Below, piece after piece: positions 27,286 to 40,066 of a stretch of 64,000 nucleotides of DNA. Each line of letters starts with the position of its first letter. The stretch's first letter is position 1. The notes below the pieces were generated by a model. It had not been told where the DNA came from, did not search any database, and saw nothing but the letters and a program-made list of their open reading frames with translations. This stretch comes from DASRIA01 sp963724065. Lineage in GTDB: Bacteria; Actinomycetota; Thermoleophilia; Solirubrobacterales; JBBDJG01. The position numbers were made by a program, and so were the translations under genes. The stretch lies in the NCBI GenBank assembly GCA_963724065.1, contig CAVRTB010000004.1:227516-291515 (forward strand), given 5' to 3'.

Positions 27286-27380
27286 TCGGCGACGCGTGAT
27301 CAGCGCGTTCCGCTACATCTTCTCGACAAGCGAGTCAGGTGGCGCCATGACCGAGGACTGGACCACACGACCGCCTGCGA

Positions 27381-27416
27381 TGGCAGGATTTGAACGTGCG
27401 ACCTTCGGGTTGTGAG
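27381..27416 (-). repeat. tRNA-Met-like 3'-half fragment
   Basis: On the minus strand this reads CTCACAACCCGAAGGTCGCA then CGTTCAAATCCTGCCA, a T-arm plus anticodon-arm 3' side with one mispair in the T stem (GCACG against CCTGC). It shares CGACCTTCGGGTT with the fragments at 20.73 and 48.05 kb. No D-arm or 5' acceptor strand is present, so it is not a functional tRNA gene. Confidence 0.5.
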
Positions 27417-27464
27417 TTGGCAAACTGTTGCCACGCCGGTGCCGCTCTCAGCCCGAAGGTCGCC

Positions 27465-27483
27465 CTCATAACCCGAAGGTCAC
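27465..27483 (+). repeat. Inverted copy of the tRNA anticodon-arm motif
   Basis: The 19 bases CTCATAACCCGAAGGTCAC match the anticodon-to-variable-loop segment of the 48.05 kb tRNA-Met fragment, but on the plus strand. It lies 48 bases from the minus-strand copy at 27381-27416, so the two form a long, imperfect inverted repeat. Confidence 0.4.
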
Positions 27484-27663
27484 CCCTCGGCGCGCCCTGT
27501 CTGGTGAAAATCGAGGCGACCGCGACTCGACCATCGAGTCCAGCATGCACAGTCTGCTACCGCACCACCCGCTTGGGTGGCGAACGCTTCCACGCGGATT
27601 TCGGTGCGGTGGGTGCACGCGGATCCCGCGGAAGGATGGTCTCGGGCGGCGGATCTCCGAACA

Positions 27664-30600
27664 TCAGATCAAGTCTTTCAAAGGCGATCGGTCCACACCG
27701 CCGGTGACGACGTCGATGCCCGGGTCGCCGTACAGCGAGTTGTTGCCCGGAGTGCCACCGCCGATGATGTCGTCGCCGGCACCGCCGCGGATCGTGTCGT
27801 TGCCGTCCTGTCCGTAGAGCTGGTCGTCGCCATCGTTGCCCCAGATCGCGTCGTACCCGCCGTGGCCCGTCGGCTTGACCTGCCACAGCACCGAGTCGCC
27901 GAGCGGCGCGAAGTACCGAGCGGTCGCCGGTCCGTAGGCGACGATCGTCTGCGACTTCCAGGCGCACCTGTCGCGGCCCTTCCAGGTCTCCGGTGCCACG
28001 CCACCCGGCTGGCACCGGTCGATCCGTGCGTTGTCGCCGAAGACGACGTCGTCGTCGGGCTGACCGGGCGCCGGCTCGACGAGCGGGCCGTACCGGATCA
28101 TGACCCGCAGGAGCCCGCCCGGCGGCAGGACCTCGATGTCGACGCGGATCACGTTCGGCACCGGCGCTATCGCGTCGGTCGAACCACCCGAAATCGAGTC
28201 GTCGCCGTCGGGCGCGGCGGCGGCCGCCTCGCTCGCCTGATTCGGCGTGCCGCCGGTGGCGTCGGGAGACGTGCCGCCGACGATGTCGTCGGCACCGGCG
28301 TCACCGGCAATGGAATCTGCGCCCTGGTCGCCCTCCATGAAGTCAGCGTCAGGGCCACCGCGCATGGTGTCGTCACCGGCCGCGCCGAACATACGGTCGC
28401 TGCCGGGTCCTCCCCGCATGTTGTCAGCGGCGCCGATCGTGAGGCGGTCGAGCAACACCGCGACGCGGAAGTAGCTCGAGTCGGAGGCCTTGACGAACTT
28501 CTGGTTGTCGAGGACAGGGGTGATGCTGGCGTTGTCGCCGGCGAGGAAGTCGGCTCCAGCACCGCCGTCGAGCAGCAGATCGCCATCGTCACCGAAGTCG
28601 CCGGTCTTCTCGCCGCTGGCGAGCGCGGTGGGCGACGTGCCGCCCACGATGCTGTCCTGACCGTCGGCACCGTCAAGCGAGTCAGCGCCAGGCCCACCTT
28701 CGAGCCAGTCGTTGCCGGCGCCCCCGTCGGCGACGTCGTTGCCCTTGCCGCCGTAGAGGCGGTCGCCGTCATCGCCGCCGAACATGCCGTCGGCGCCGCC
28801 GACCGACTTGTCACGCAGCGTCACTACGCGCTGCTTCTGCGTTGGATCGTCGGGGTCGGGACTCGTGCCACCCGTCGGACGCGTGATCCTCCCGTTGTCA
28901 CCGACGACTACGTCGGCGGCCGCGTCGCCACTGAGGATCGGATCGCCCTCGTCGACGACGTCGGCCGTGGTCTTGCCATCGGGCAGGTGGAACGGCGAGG
29001 CGCCACCGATGATGTCGTCCTGGTCGGCGTCGCCGTAGGCCGAGTCGGCGCCGGCGCCGCCCTCGATCCCGTCGTCGCCGCTACCGCCACGCAGCAGGTC
29101 GCCGCCGCCCTGCCCGAGGAGCAGGTCTGACCCCGCCCCGCCGTTCAGGAGCGAGTCGCCGTCGCCGGTGATCGCCGCTGCCACCTTGCGGACGCTTCGT
29201 GCAACACCGTCGGTCTTGTCACCCGACCCGGCGTTGCCGAGGACTGTGCGGGCGACGCCGTCATCGTCGAGGTACGAGACGGTTGCGGTGTCGCCCAGCA
29301 CGAGGTCGTTGCCGTCGCCGGTGGTGATCGAGTCACTGCCGGCACCACCGAACACGATCAGCGGCAAGGTGTTCGTCCCGACTCCAAAGGTGTCGTTGCC
29401 TTCCTCGAGATTGACGTTGGCGAAACCGTCGCCGCTCCCGAGCGCGGCGACCACGTTGTCGTTACCCAGGTTCGTGTTCAGCGTGCTGACAACCTGCTTG
29501 CCGGTATCGGCGCGCGTACCGTCCAGGGCGATGAAGTCGTCGCCTCGGCTGGTCCATACCGTCACGCCGCCGGCGAACGTGCCGGTGGCGGTGTACGTGA
29601 TCGAGCCCGTCGACAAGCCGGTGATCGAATCCTCGTCGATGATGGCGCGTGCAGCGGCCGTCCCGTCACCGGTGCTCGCCGAGTCGTCGCTCACGAACAG
29701 CTTGTGCGTGCCTGCGCCAGCGTCCAGCGTCAAGTTGCCGTCGATGTCATCGAGTGTGCCGTCGAGGCGAGCGGGCGTGCCCACCGCGGTGCTCGAGACG
29801 TAGAACTGCTCGTCGCCCGCGTTGGTGTGGAAGCGCGTATCGGTGGACGTGCCTTGCACGTACACCTTGTCGTCGCCCGCGCCGAGTTGCACATCGAGCA
29901 GGTCGAGCTCACCATGGCGGACGCCGCCCCGCATGCCGAGACCGGTCAACAGACCACGCGCACTCGTAACGGTGTCGTCCGTCCCGTCGCCGGTGTCGTC
30001 CACAAAGACCCGGTTGTTCGTCGCCGTGTCGTCGGTGATCTTCAACAGCGACACGTCGTCGAGGTAATGGATCTCGGCCGCGCTCGTCGCGTCCACCTTC
30101 AAGCCGATGAAGACCTGCTGCGTGCCCGCCGGCGCCAGCGGCGCTTCGAACTCGATGGTCGTGAATCCGGAGCTTGAATCGGATATCTCGTCGGGCGATT
30201 CGTGCTCGGCGAACCCGAACGGGCCGGCGAACACGGTGAAGAGATGGACGCGTGCGCCGGCCGCCTCCGCCTTGAGCTTGGCCCGCACCTGGAACCGATC
30301 GCCCGCGGGTCGCGTTGAACGCTGTTGTTCGATATGCCATCTCCCCCGTCGCACTCGATTGAAGGCGGAGGCCGAACTCGCCGGAGGCGGCGTGCCCGGA
30401 ACGGGCGTCCTGCACCGGCGCGGCCCCATTGAGGGCCGCGGTCCACGAGCCGATAGTCGCCGGCCGCGGCTCCAGCGTGCGGTCGAGGTCCGGCATCAGC
30501 TCGATGCCGGTCCCGCTCCCGCCAGCGAGACGCTTGAAGCTGGCGTCGTCGAGGAAGTGATCCTCGCCCGCAGCGTCGGCACGGACAACCGCGATGTAGC

Positions 30601-33600
30601 GGGCGCTGTGTGTGCCAGCCGGCGCGACGAGTGTCGGCGAGAAGCTGAACTGCGTGAACGCAGTGGTCGAATCGTCGCCCAACTCGGCGGAGATCTGTTC
30701 GCCAATGACATCGCCGGCCGCGTTCAGATATTGAACCGCCAGCTTCACCGCACGCCCGTGGCTCGCGGCCTTGATCTTGGCGGCCAACTCCACCTTGTCG
30801 CCGGGCGACACGAGGTAAGCGCCGTTGCGGTACCAGACTTCGCCAGCGGCCAACGTCCGCAGGCGGACGCCATAGTCGCCGGACGCCGCCTGACCGGTGC
30901 CGTTGACCCGGATGGGGTCGAGCCCGTTGCGGTCGGGAACGGCGCGCCACGAGCCGATCCCCGTGCCCACCTCGAACGTGGCGTCGGCAACGCTCAGGAG
31001 CTGCGCCCGCTCGCCGCCGAACACTGACAGCTGCGAGTCGAGATTCTCAACGTCGCCGCCGATGCCGGGTGCGTTCGAGCCGGCGTTGACCGTGTCGTTA
31101 CCGGCTCCGCCTTGGACGTCAAGGGCGGTGTCCAGTTCCTTCACGTTGACCGTGTCGTCACCGGCACCGCCGCGGATCTCGATAAGCGCCTTATCGCGGT
31201 CGCCCGACGCGACCGGCGTGGACTCGACGTTGAACGTGTTGGCGTGGTCATTCAGCCGCACGTTGACGAACTCGAACCCGCCGAACTCAACAGCGGCGCC
31301 CCGGGGGTCGACGGCCAAGCCTGTCGGCTTGATCGCCTCGTCCGCCGCGATCTCGGCCGCGGAGGACGCGTAGATCACGGTCTGCGGCCCGCCGTTGGCC
31401 GGAACCCGGACGATCCACGCGTTGTTGCGGTCCCCGATGAGGACGTTGCCGGCCCCCTCCAGGGCCAGCGCCTCCGGTTGGTCGAGGCCGGTACCGATCG
31501 TCGTCTGTGCGCCGTCGGCCGCCGCGATCTTCACGACGCGGTCATGCCCGCCGTCGGCGATGAGGATATTGCCGTCGCTATCGACCACCATCGCCTCAGC
31601 GCTCACCAGGTTGGTCACCTCGGCCACCACTGTCGGTTCGCCACCGTCACGCGGGTACGCCCGCACGCTGCCAACCGGATCTTCGCCTTCTGCGACGGGC
31701 CCCGGAGGCACGAACGCCAGCAGGTTGCCCGCGAGGTCGACGGCGAGCGCCTGCGAGAAATGGAACGCAACGTGTACCGGTGCGCCGCCTGCCGCGGGGA
31801 TTCTCAGAATCTGTGAATCGGCGCCGTCGAACGTGGACACGTAGACGTCTCCGACCTGATCGACCGCCAGGTCCGACAGCCCGAGCGAGAGTCCGTCGGC
31901 GACGGTCGTCTGCGTCCCCGTGCCGGCGGTGACCTTGACCACTCGGCCGTTGCCAAGGTCGGCGATGAAGAGATTCCCGGCCGGGTCGAACACCATGCCC
32001 GTCGGCCGGTCGATCCCGGACACGGCCTGGCTGCGAGTGTTACTGCCGTCGCCGCCCAGTGTGTAGACCCCTTCACCGAGGAAGTCGCTCATCAAGATGG
32101 CGGGCTGGAGGCCGAGGCCGTTGATCTCGGCGTGTGTCGCGGTGTTCCTGAGCGTGCCCTCATCACCGCTCTTGGCGTCGTGCGCATCGATCTCGAGCGT
32201 GTCGCCGCGGTTCGTGCCGTCGACGATCGGCGAGGGGTGACCGCCTTCGGCGTCCTCACCGGGCAGCACGACCGGCGCGGCCAGTGAGTCGGGGAAGTTC
32301 GGATCGGCCTCGCCGTGGACATGCAGGCGACCGGCGATGGCAGTCACGTCACCGTTGTTGCCGACGATCACGCGGTCGCTGTTACCGCCGCCGTACAGCG
32401 TCGTCTCGACGACGGGTGCAATCGAGAGCACCTGGAAGACGTCATCGCCTTCGGCGCCCTGCACGATGACTGCCTCGACATTCTCATAGTCAGCCGTGTT
32501 GCAGTTGGCCGGATCGGGCAAACCGTTGAGCAGCTTGCAGATCCGCAGCCTCGTCGCCTCGATGATGAAGCCGTCGCCGATCTCGGTACCGACCTTGACG
32601 AATCGGTCGTGGCCGTCGCCGCCATCGATGTCGATCAAATCGTTCTCGACGTACTCGAAGGAGTCGGCCCCGTCGTTGCCGGCCAGGTTGACCGTGCTCT
32701 CCAGCAAGAACGAACGCAGGACGAAGGTATCGTCGCCGTTGTCGCCGTTGAGGTGGAGCACGGCCTTGTTGCTGTACGCGGTGAACAGATCGTTCCCGGC
32801 GCCACCGTTCATCGTGGTCTCGTACTTGATCCCACGCGACAGGTAGCCACGCGTGGTGTGCTCGGTGGCAAAGGCGTCGACAGCGGCAACGCCGCCGCGC
32901 ACCGGGTCGCGCTGTTCGGCGAACATCTGGCCGATCTGGAATGCGTCGTTGCCTTCGGATCCGTTCACCGTGGTCGGCACCGCGTTGTCGTCGGCTGCGA
33001 CCTTGTCGTTGCCGGCGCCCGGGTCGACGGTGAGGTGATCCAGGTCTGCGCTGTAGTTGACCCGGTCGGCGAGATCGCCGGCGATGAGGGCGACGAACGC
33101 GTTGGTCGGGTCGGCGTTGGTCGCGGTGCTAGCGGCCCGGAGCAGGATCGTGTCGTTGCCAGCCGTGCCGAGCACGTGCAGGTTGTCGCCGGTGTTCCCA
33201 CCGCTGTCGATGACGCTGATGGTGCGGTCCTGGGCCAGAAGCTGGGTAGTGACCGTGTCGGTTCCGCCCTTGGTATCGAGCGAGAAGCCGTCGGGCGCGT
33301 CCGGTGAGACCGTGAACGTGTCACCGGCCGATCCGGCGACGATCGTGTCGATCTGATCGGCTTCGTAGCTGAGGACGTTGGCGCCTTCAGCGATGGTTGC
33401 CGCACCGTAAGAGGAGGTGCCAGTCAAGGCGGCACTGACTTCGGCCAGGTCTAGCGTGTCGCTCCCGGTCGAGTCCGACAGCGTGTCGACCCCCCAGCCG
33501 TCATCGAACGTGTAGGTCTCGTCGCCGTCGCCACCGTCGAGTTCGTCGTTGCCGGCGCCGCCAGTGAGGCTGACGTCGTTGCCGTCGCCGCCGGTCAGGC

Positions 33601-36600
33601 TGTCGTCGCCCGCGCCGCCGGCGAGCGTGTCGGCACCGTCGCCGCCGTCGATTGTGTCGGGGCCGCCGCCGCCCGTAAGAACGTCGGTCCCGTCGCCGCC
33701 GGAGATCCGCGCCGGCTTGGCGATCGCAGCGTCGATTGTCACCGTGTCATTGAGCGCGCCCAGGTCCGCGACGATCTCGTTGATCTCGCTCAGCGGGAAG
33801 ATCAGGCTCGGCTTGCCGGTCATATCGACCTTCACGTAGGCGCCGGCCGCGTCGGCCGCCGCTGTCCCGACGTCCTCACTGTTGACTCGCGTGAGGGTGT
33901 ACGCCTCGGCCACGTCGCCCTCGGCGTCGAATCGGTCGGCGGCGTTGGGACCGGCATTGAGAACCAACTGCCCGTCGACCAGCTTGGCGATCTTGGTCTC
34001 CACGCGGCACTCGAGGGCCCAGTCCACCAGGTCGTACTCGGTCGAGAACGACTCGTCGAACACGGTGATCCCGAGCACCGACGCCTTGCCGCGCAGGTTG
34101 AGGTTGGCGCTCAGGTTGACCGCGGGCCGGAACGGACACATGAGCGTCGCCAACAGCTTCGGCTGACCCTCGATGACGCTCGCGGTGGCCACCTGCGCGA
34201 TCTCATATAGGTGGTACTTGCCGTCGCCCCGCCCCGCCGCGGGTACCGCGGGGGATTCGTCGTAGAAGTCGATGCCGGCGGTGGCGTTGACGCCCGCGGA
34301 GCCGTGGAAGTCGGCCGCGGCCAGGTCACCGGCAATGGAGAAGCGACCGTCGATCGCGCCCGATACGTAGCCGCCAATCGCGATCTCCTGGAAGGCGCGG
34401 CTGTCCTCGTTGTGATCGACGAGATAGATGCCGTCCTCCGGCGACCGGCCCGGCTGGAGGCCCGCCGAGTCATAGCCGAAGCCCAGGCGTACGGAGACGC
34501 CGATGGAGCCGTCGAACCGGATGCTGAGTGAGCCCTGCACGATGCCCGTGTTGAGGTCGAACAGCGTCTGGGCGTAGTGGACGTTCGGGCCCACGTTCAG
34601 CTCGGGCGGCGTGAACTCCACGAAGCTCACGGTCTTAGAGAAGTCGCCTCCAAGGATCATCCCTGCCGCGGCGAGCGGATCATCCAGAATCGGGAACTTG
34701 AAGAGCTTCTTGAACTTGTCGACCGCGCTGCCGCCTGACGGCGCCGTGGTGGTGGTCGTGGTCGATGTGGATGACGTCGACCCGCCGCCGCCGCCGCTGC
34801 CGCCGCCACTGCTCGGCGGCCATGCCAGCTTCATGTTGGTGCCGGCGTCGCCGCCGGCTGCTTCGTTGAGGCCCTGGAGCAGTGTCTCGAGCGACGGGAG
34901 CTGCTGGAGGGGCGACGTCGCGCCGTAGTGGAAGTCCAGATCGCCGCCATCGAGGGGCACCTCGACCCACCCGATCTCGAGGATGCGGTCGCACGGGTCG
35001 GCGCACGCATTCAAGTCGTTCGCGATGTCTTCGAGCGTCAACAGGAACTCGACAACCTGCATCGACCGCGTGATCTGGGCAGGTGCCCCGGGGATGTCTG
35101 CCGCAAGACGGGCCAGGTCGAGCACGGTCGCGTCGAGAACCGGTACCTCGGTTTGGAGGATGTCCCGGATCTCGGGGATCTGGGCCAGCGGGTTGTAGGC
35201 ATTGGCGGTCAGGAGCAGCGGCTTCAAGACGTCGTTGACGAACGCTCCGGCGTCGAGGGTGATCGGATCAGACGCCGAGCCGAGCGTGAGCGTCGGGTCG
35301 CCGATGTCGACACCGTCGCTGACGCTCGCGGTGACGTCCCAGCCGAACTTCACAGGGATTGTGAGGTTCGGGGACGTGGCGTCCGGGTCGAACTTGATGC
35401 CGACGGGCAGGTCGGCACTGGCGTCGATGTCCAGTCGCGCGTCGATCAGGCTGTCGGTCGACTTACGACGGTTGGCGAAGTCTCGGTACGACAGCTTCTC
35501 CGGCAGCGAGACGGCAAAACCAGCGGCGTCGTTCGCCGGGCCGAGATCGCCACCGATGGTGACATTGCCGCCAACGATCGATGCCAGCGACAGGCCGCCG
35601 ATCTCGACGTTGGCATTGATCGTGTCGCCCGTGCTCAGCTTGGCGTAGGCCTCGAGGACGTCGCCGCCCTTGAGGTAGAAGCCGTCGTTGATCGACAGCC
35701 CGAAGCCGATGTTGAACGTGTAGCCGTAGGTGACGCTGGTGGTGACGTCGGCGTCGAGGCTGAACACCGGCGCCAAGTCGAGACCGCCGCCCAGCGAGAT
35801 GCTCTGCGTGTCCTCGTCGGCCAGTTCCAGGTCGATCTCGATGCCGCTCGCGCACCGCAGGGGCAGCGGCGTCACGTTGCACCCGGCTCCGACCGCGCCG
35901 CCTTCGGGCACGGTGAACGTCACCGTGACGCAGTCGTCAGTCGCGCCGCACACGCCGATCGTCTTCAACTGCGCGTCGAGCGCGGCTTCCAGCTCCGAGC
36001 CGGTGTCGGTCTGCGCCTGGTCCCAGGTTCCCCGGAACCAATCGGCCAAGCTCACCAGGTCGTCGCCTACCCCGATGAGCTCGCCGAGCGCGTCGCCGAT
36101 GATCGGCAGGTCGGTCTTCAGCGCCGCGCTCTGCGACAGCGTGCGGCCGACGAACCGGGCCGCGTCGGTAGCGCCAACGACGATCGTGTTGAGGTCGAGC
36201 TTGATGTCGTCGAAGTCAATGTCGTGGTCTTCTTCGATGTCGTCGGGATCGGCCAGGTCGCCCTTGACGGAGACGAATCCGCTGGGCTGGGTGATCCCGA
36301 GGTACGCAGTGAAGGGACCTTCGACCGCGACGCCGACGAAGTCGTCCTCGGCAAAGCCGTCACGAAGCTCGGCGAGCGTGAACTCGTCGTCGTCGTCGGC
36401 GATCGGCGTCGTCGTCGGCGCCGGATCGTCGCCACCCTCGTCGTCAACCGGGTCGTCGCACGCGTTCTTGGGATTCCCGTCAGGAATCCCGCCGTCGTCG
36501 GCGTCGGCGTCGTCGCCCAGGACGACCTCGACGGCGGCGTCGAGGGTTACGCAACCGTTGATTGCGGTCGCGAGCGGGCCGAGACTGATGCCACCGTTGA

Positions 36601-39600
36601 CGACACCCTGAAGCGAGGCGGTGAACTCCGGTGTGATGTTGCGCACGAAGATCCGCTCCGCGAGCGTGTCCCCGTCGAACTTGATGCCAATCGTCGGCGC
36701 GAACTCGACAGCGGCCGTGGCTTCAATCGAGGCACCGCCATCGACTTGCAGCATCGGGATCGGGATGTCGTAGTCGTTGAGATCAAGGTTGAACGGGTAG
36801 GTGGCGGTTACCTCACGGCGTGCGTTGAACGCGATCGCGAGTTCGTCGCCACTGACGTCGATATTGAGCGCAGCGGGGAAGCCTGCCGCGTGCAGCGCGT
36901 CGTTCAGCGCTTCGCCGAACGCACCCAGCGTCTGCGGGTCTCGGGCTTCAACGGCCTCGACCGTTGTCTTCAGCGTCTCGCCAAACGAGAGCATGTCCTG
37001 GACTGTCATGCCGACGAAGGGCAGCTCGGTGCCCATCGCGTCGGACCGGGAGAACACTCCCATCTGCTCTGCGAAGTCGAGTACTAGCGACATCACATCG
37101 CTCGGCGAGAGATCCTTCACGTTCAGCAGGTCATCGAGGGACAAGCCCACGTTGAACCGGTCAGCGTCGCCGACCGCGTCCGCACACCCAGTGACGTCGT
37201 CAGCACACGCGGCGAGTGCGTCGTCCGTGAACTTGAAGAGGCTCGCCGATGCGTTGTCGAGCGCCGACAGGTCGCCGACGATGTCGAGTTCGGCGTCGAG
37301 GTTGTCGAAGAAGCTGTTCTCCAGCTCGAACCGGGCTTCGAGCGTGCCCGGGAAGCTCACGTCGAGCACTTCCTTCAAGTTGTCCTGGTCCGCCGCCTTG
37401 GCCAGCTCGACGAGGTCGATCTTGTGATCGTCGGCGCTGGTCTTGGGATCCTTGAGCGTGATCTCGGCGCTGTTGTCGGACGTCCCGCCGGGCGCGACAT
37501 CGACACTGCCGGTCACGCCGACGTCGAGGAACCCGAGGGCGGCATTGATGGCGATGTCGTCGATGTGCAGATCGACGTCGGCCGAGATCACCGGTGTGCT
37601 GCTGGCGCCGATGTAAATGCGGTGGCCGATGGTGATCGGAGACTCGGCCTCGTCGTACTTGTACGTGCCTGTGGCGTTGACGGCTGTCGCGCACGCGGCG
37701 TCGTCGGCGTAACTGTTCAGGCGCCTGAACTCATCCGCGCTGAGCGCGTACACCTGGGCGGCGGCCAGACAGACGTCTTCGTCGGTGAGCGTGAGCGTGT
37801 CCGCGTCCGTGCCCGCGTCGTCGCCGTCCGGGGTCTTGATCGTCGTGCCGTCGACCAGCGCGTCGCACTCGGCGTCGGTGAAGTCGGTGTCGCTGCCCTT
37901 GTTCAGGTTCTTGAGGGTCTCGGTCGAGATCGCCAACGAGTTGGCCAAGCCAGTACAGAGCTTTCCTGCGGTCAGCTGCACGCTGACGGGCAGCCCGTCG
38001 CCGTCGTCGTCAGGGTCCGTTGCGTTCCCGACCCCGTCGCCGTCCCAGTCGCCGGTGTTGAAGGTGATCTCGTCGTCGAGCGCACTCGACGCCTTTAGTT
38101 TGAAGCCGAGCGTGAAGTTCACGTCGATGCCGACCGAGCCCTCCCAAGGCTTGGTCTCCGCGCTCAGGGTGATGCCGCTGAGGTCGTCGCCTAGCTCGAG
38201 ATCGAGGGTCGGGAACTCACCGAGGAGCCCATCCGCGCCGAAGAGGTCTTTCGAGAGCCGGAGGCCGAAGTTGTATTCGATCGCGTCGAGGCCGCTGGCG
38301 ACCTCGAACATGGACAGTCCGGTCTTGGCCGCGTCGCAGGCGGTCGCGTGAGCCTCGGCGGTCGAGTCAGTGAAGGTCAGAATCGAGTCGAACAAGCCGT
38401 GATCGCACAGGATCTCCACCGCCGTCTGGGCGCTGGGCTCGGCTTCGAGCAACTCGGCCGCGTCGACAAGCTGCTGCACCTTCTCCGAGAGCAGCTTGGA
38501 CGTCTGAACCATCTCACCGACGGACCCGCCGATGACGGGGATCTCGACGCCCATGGCGTCGAAGCGCTGGGTCTCCGCCAACCAGCCGGCGACGAACTGG
38601 AGGCCGGCCACGACATGGTCGAACGACACGTTGTCGAGGTTGGCCAGTTGCAAGCCGTGCGTGACGGTCGGCGTCAGGCTCGGGAGCGTCCACGTCGCCT
38701 CGAACGCCTTCGCGGTGGCCGTGCCGACTACGAGGTCGTCACCGCCTTGCGCGATCGTGATCGTGGGAATCGCGATCGAAGCCGTCCCGCTGGTGGTCGG
38801 CGGCGGGAACACAAGTTGGTCAGGGGTGCACGAGACTGCGGAGCCCGCGCAGTCAACGTCGATCGAGAGGCTCCCATCGACCGCCGCGGTCCACTCGGAA
38901 ATCGTCGTGTCCACGAACCCGAGCCGGTGGGTCGCCGACGGGAACGTGCTCGCGACACTCGCCGTGAGGCCGAGGTTGCCGGCCGGATCGACGATCGAGC
39001 CGCTGGTCGTCACTCCCAATGAGCCGCTGAACGCCAACTTGGCCTCAACGGTGCCGCTCAACTCGAGCCCGATCTCGTCGAATCCGAGCGTAAAGGCGCG
39101 GCTGAACGCCGGCGTCGTGCCCAGATCGGTCGACGAGAACCCCAGCTCAATGCCAGCCTTCTTGAACACGACGCTGTTCACCGATGGGAGGCCCAAGAGC
39201 GCGTCCCTGAGGCCCGTCTCGCTGGTCGCGACGACTGCGTCGAGGCCGCTGATGAGATCTTCGATGCTGCGGCGCGCCGGCACGCCAGCGGTCGCGTTGT
39301 CGAACCAATCGGCGATGAAGGGCGCGTTGAAGCCGTCGACCGGGATGTCGATGCCCTTGAACCCTGTGAGCATCGTCGTCAGCTCGGCGGCGTTGAAAGG
39401 CACCAGGACGTCCCGTGTCGTTGCGTGGACAGGTTCGCGCGCAGCGTTGTAGATGGCGGCGGCGGGGATGGTGAGCGCGGTGTCGTGCGGCGGCGCGTCG
39501 CCGCTGAGCGTCAGCGTCCAGATGTCCGGAGTCGCGCCTTGTACAACCGCTGTGACCGTTGGCGCGGTACCCGTACCCACGCCGATCTCGAAGTCCGCGC

Positions 39601-39823
39601 TCTCAAGAGCGCCGGTCCCGTCCGCGTTCGTGAACACGGGCTCGCTGAATGTAACCGTGAAGCTCGACCTCGAGTTGACAGTCACTTCACCCGAAATGGT
39701 CGGCACAACCGCCTGCGCGGCATTTGCGAACGCGACGCCAAAGAAGACCGCGGCGATGCCCAGCAATGAGATGACGACCGCACGCAAGCGGTTGTTCGGC
39801 GTCCGTTGTTCGACCCGAGTCAT
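27664..39823 (-). CDS. Giant secreted RTX/NHL-repeat surface protein (about 4,050 residues, one frameshift)
   Basis: The gene starts at ATG 39823 and ends at TGA 27664, with one frame break in a G run near 30305. Layout by residue: signal peptide 1-36 (AVVISLLGIAAVFFGVAFA); Ig-like domain 37-135; a long region of repeated beta-rich modules to about 1,650 with DWDGDGVGNATDPDDDGDG calcium-type repeats; a Gly/Ser/Thr linker near 1,660-1,710; RTX nonapeptides (GGxGxDxLx) near 2,035-2,110; NHL-type propeller repeats near 2,585-2,840 (DPAGNLFIADLGNGRV); two jelly-roll-like modules ending FLDDASF and YLDDVSL; and a C-terminal RTX array 3,560-4,045. Calcium-dependent adhesion or S-layer function is inferred. 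No type I secretion genes are visible. Confidence 0.82.
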
Positions 39824-39993
39824 GACTCGTCCCCTCGCTCGTCGGTGTCCGCAGCGTCGGCAGACACGTCCTCCAGCAACCTGAGGAGTTGGATCGTGCC
39901 GACAAAGGGCCGGGCCTCGGCCGCATTCCCCGCTCGCAGCGTGCCCTCAGGTCGCCCTGACTCGGCGCGCGAGTACTCAAGTTCGATCCGCAT
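39820..39993 (-). CDS. 57-residue small protein translationally coupled to the giant RTX gene
   Basis: The frame starts at ATG 39993, behind a GGGGGCAGGG stretch, and reads MRIELEYSRAESGRPEGTLR. A hydrophobic amphipathic segment (PFVGTIQLLRLLEDV) follows, and then an acidic tail. Its TGA overlaps the ATG of the giant gene (ATGA), strong evidence that it is translated. It has no signal peptide. The FVGTIQLLRLLE pattern recalls tiny conserved proteins of unknown function found beside regulatory genes, but I cannot name a family. It lies 73 bases downstream of the large LuxR regulator. Confidence 0.55.
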   Translation of the reverse strand: MRIELEYSRAESGRPEGTLRAGNAAEARPFVGTIQLLRLLEDVSADAADTDERGDES

Positions 39994-40066
39994 TGCCCTG
40001 CCCCCAGGTATGTCCCAGCCCTTTCCGAGAGGGTATTAACTACCGTTCACTGGTACATCCGTGGAA

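Larger units (their letters stand above)
27286..27663. other. Non-coding stretch with several tRNA-arm fragments
   Basis: This 378-base gap lies between two convergent genes and holds no credible gene. It contains three pieces of the tRNA-Met-like motif: 27381-27416 on the minus strand, and CCCGAAGGTCGC (about 27452) and CTCATAACCCGAAGGTCAC (27465-27483) on the plus strand. The opposite orientations suggest repeated recombination at one site. Confidence 0.5.

Noticed and set aside
27577..29130. Plus-strand frame of about 517 codons opposite the C-terminal RTX array
   Set aside because: It mirrors the glycine/aspartate repeat codons of the real gene (repetitive Val/Ala/Asp), with no motif and no ribosome-binding site.
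33500..33715. Tandem short repeats considered as CRISPR
   Set aside because: They encode GGxGxD nonapeptides in frame with the giant gene.
34928..37087. Long plus-strand open frame of about 719 codons opposite the giant RTX gene
   Set aside because: It is antisense to a gene with clear repeats and signal peptide; composition is Asp/Arg/Val-rich as expected for the complement of repetitive GC-rich codons, with no domain.
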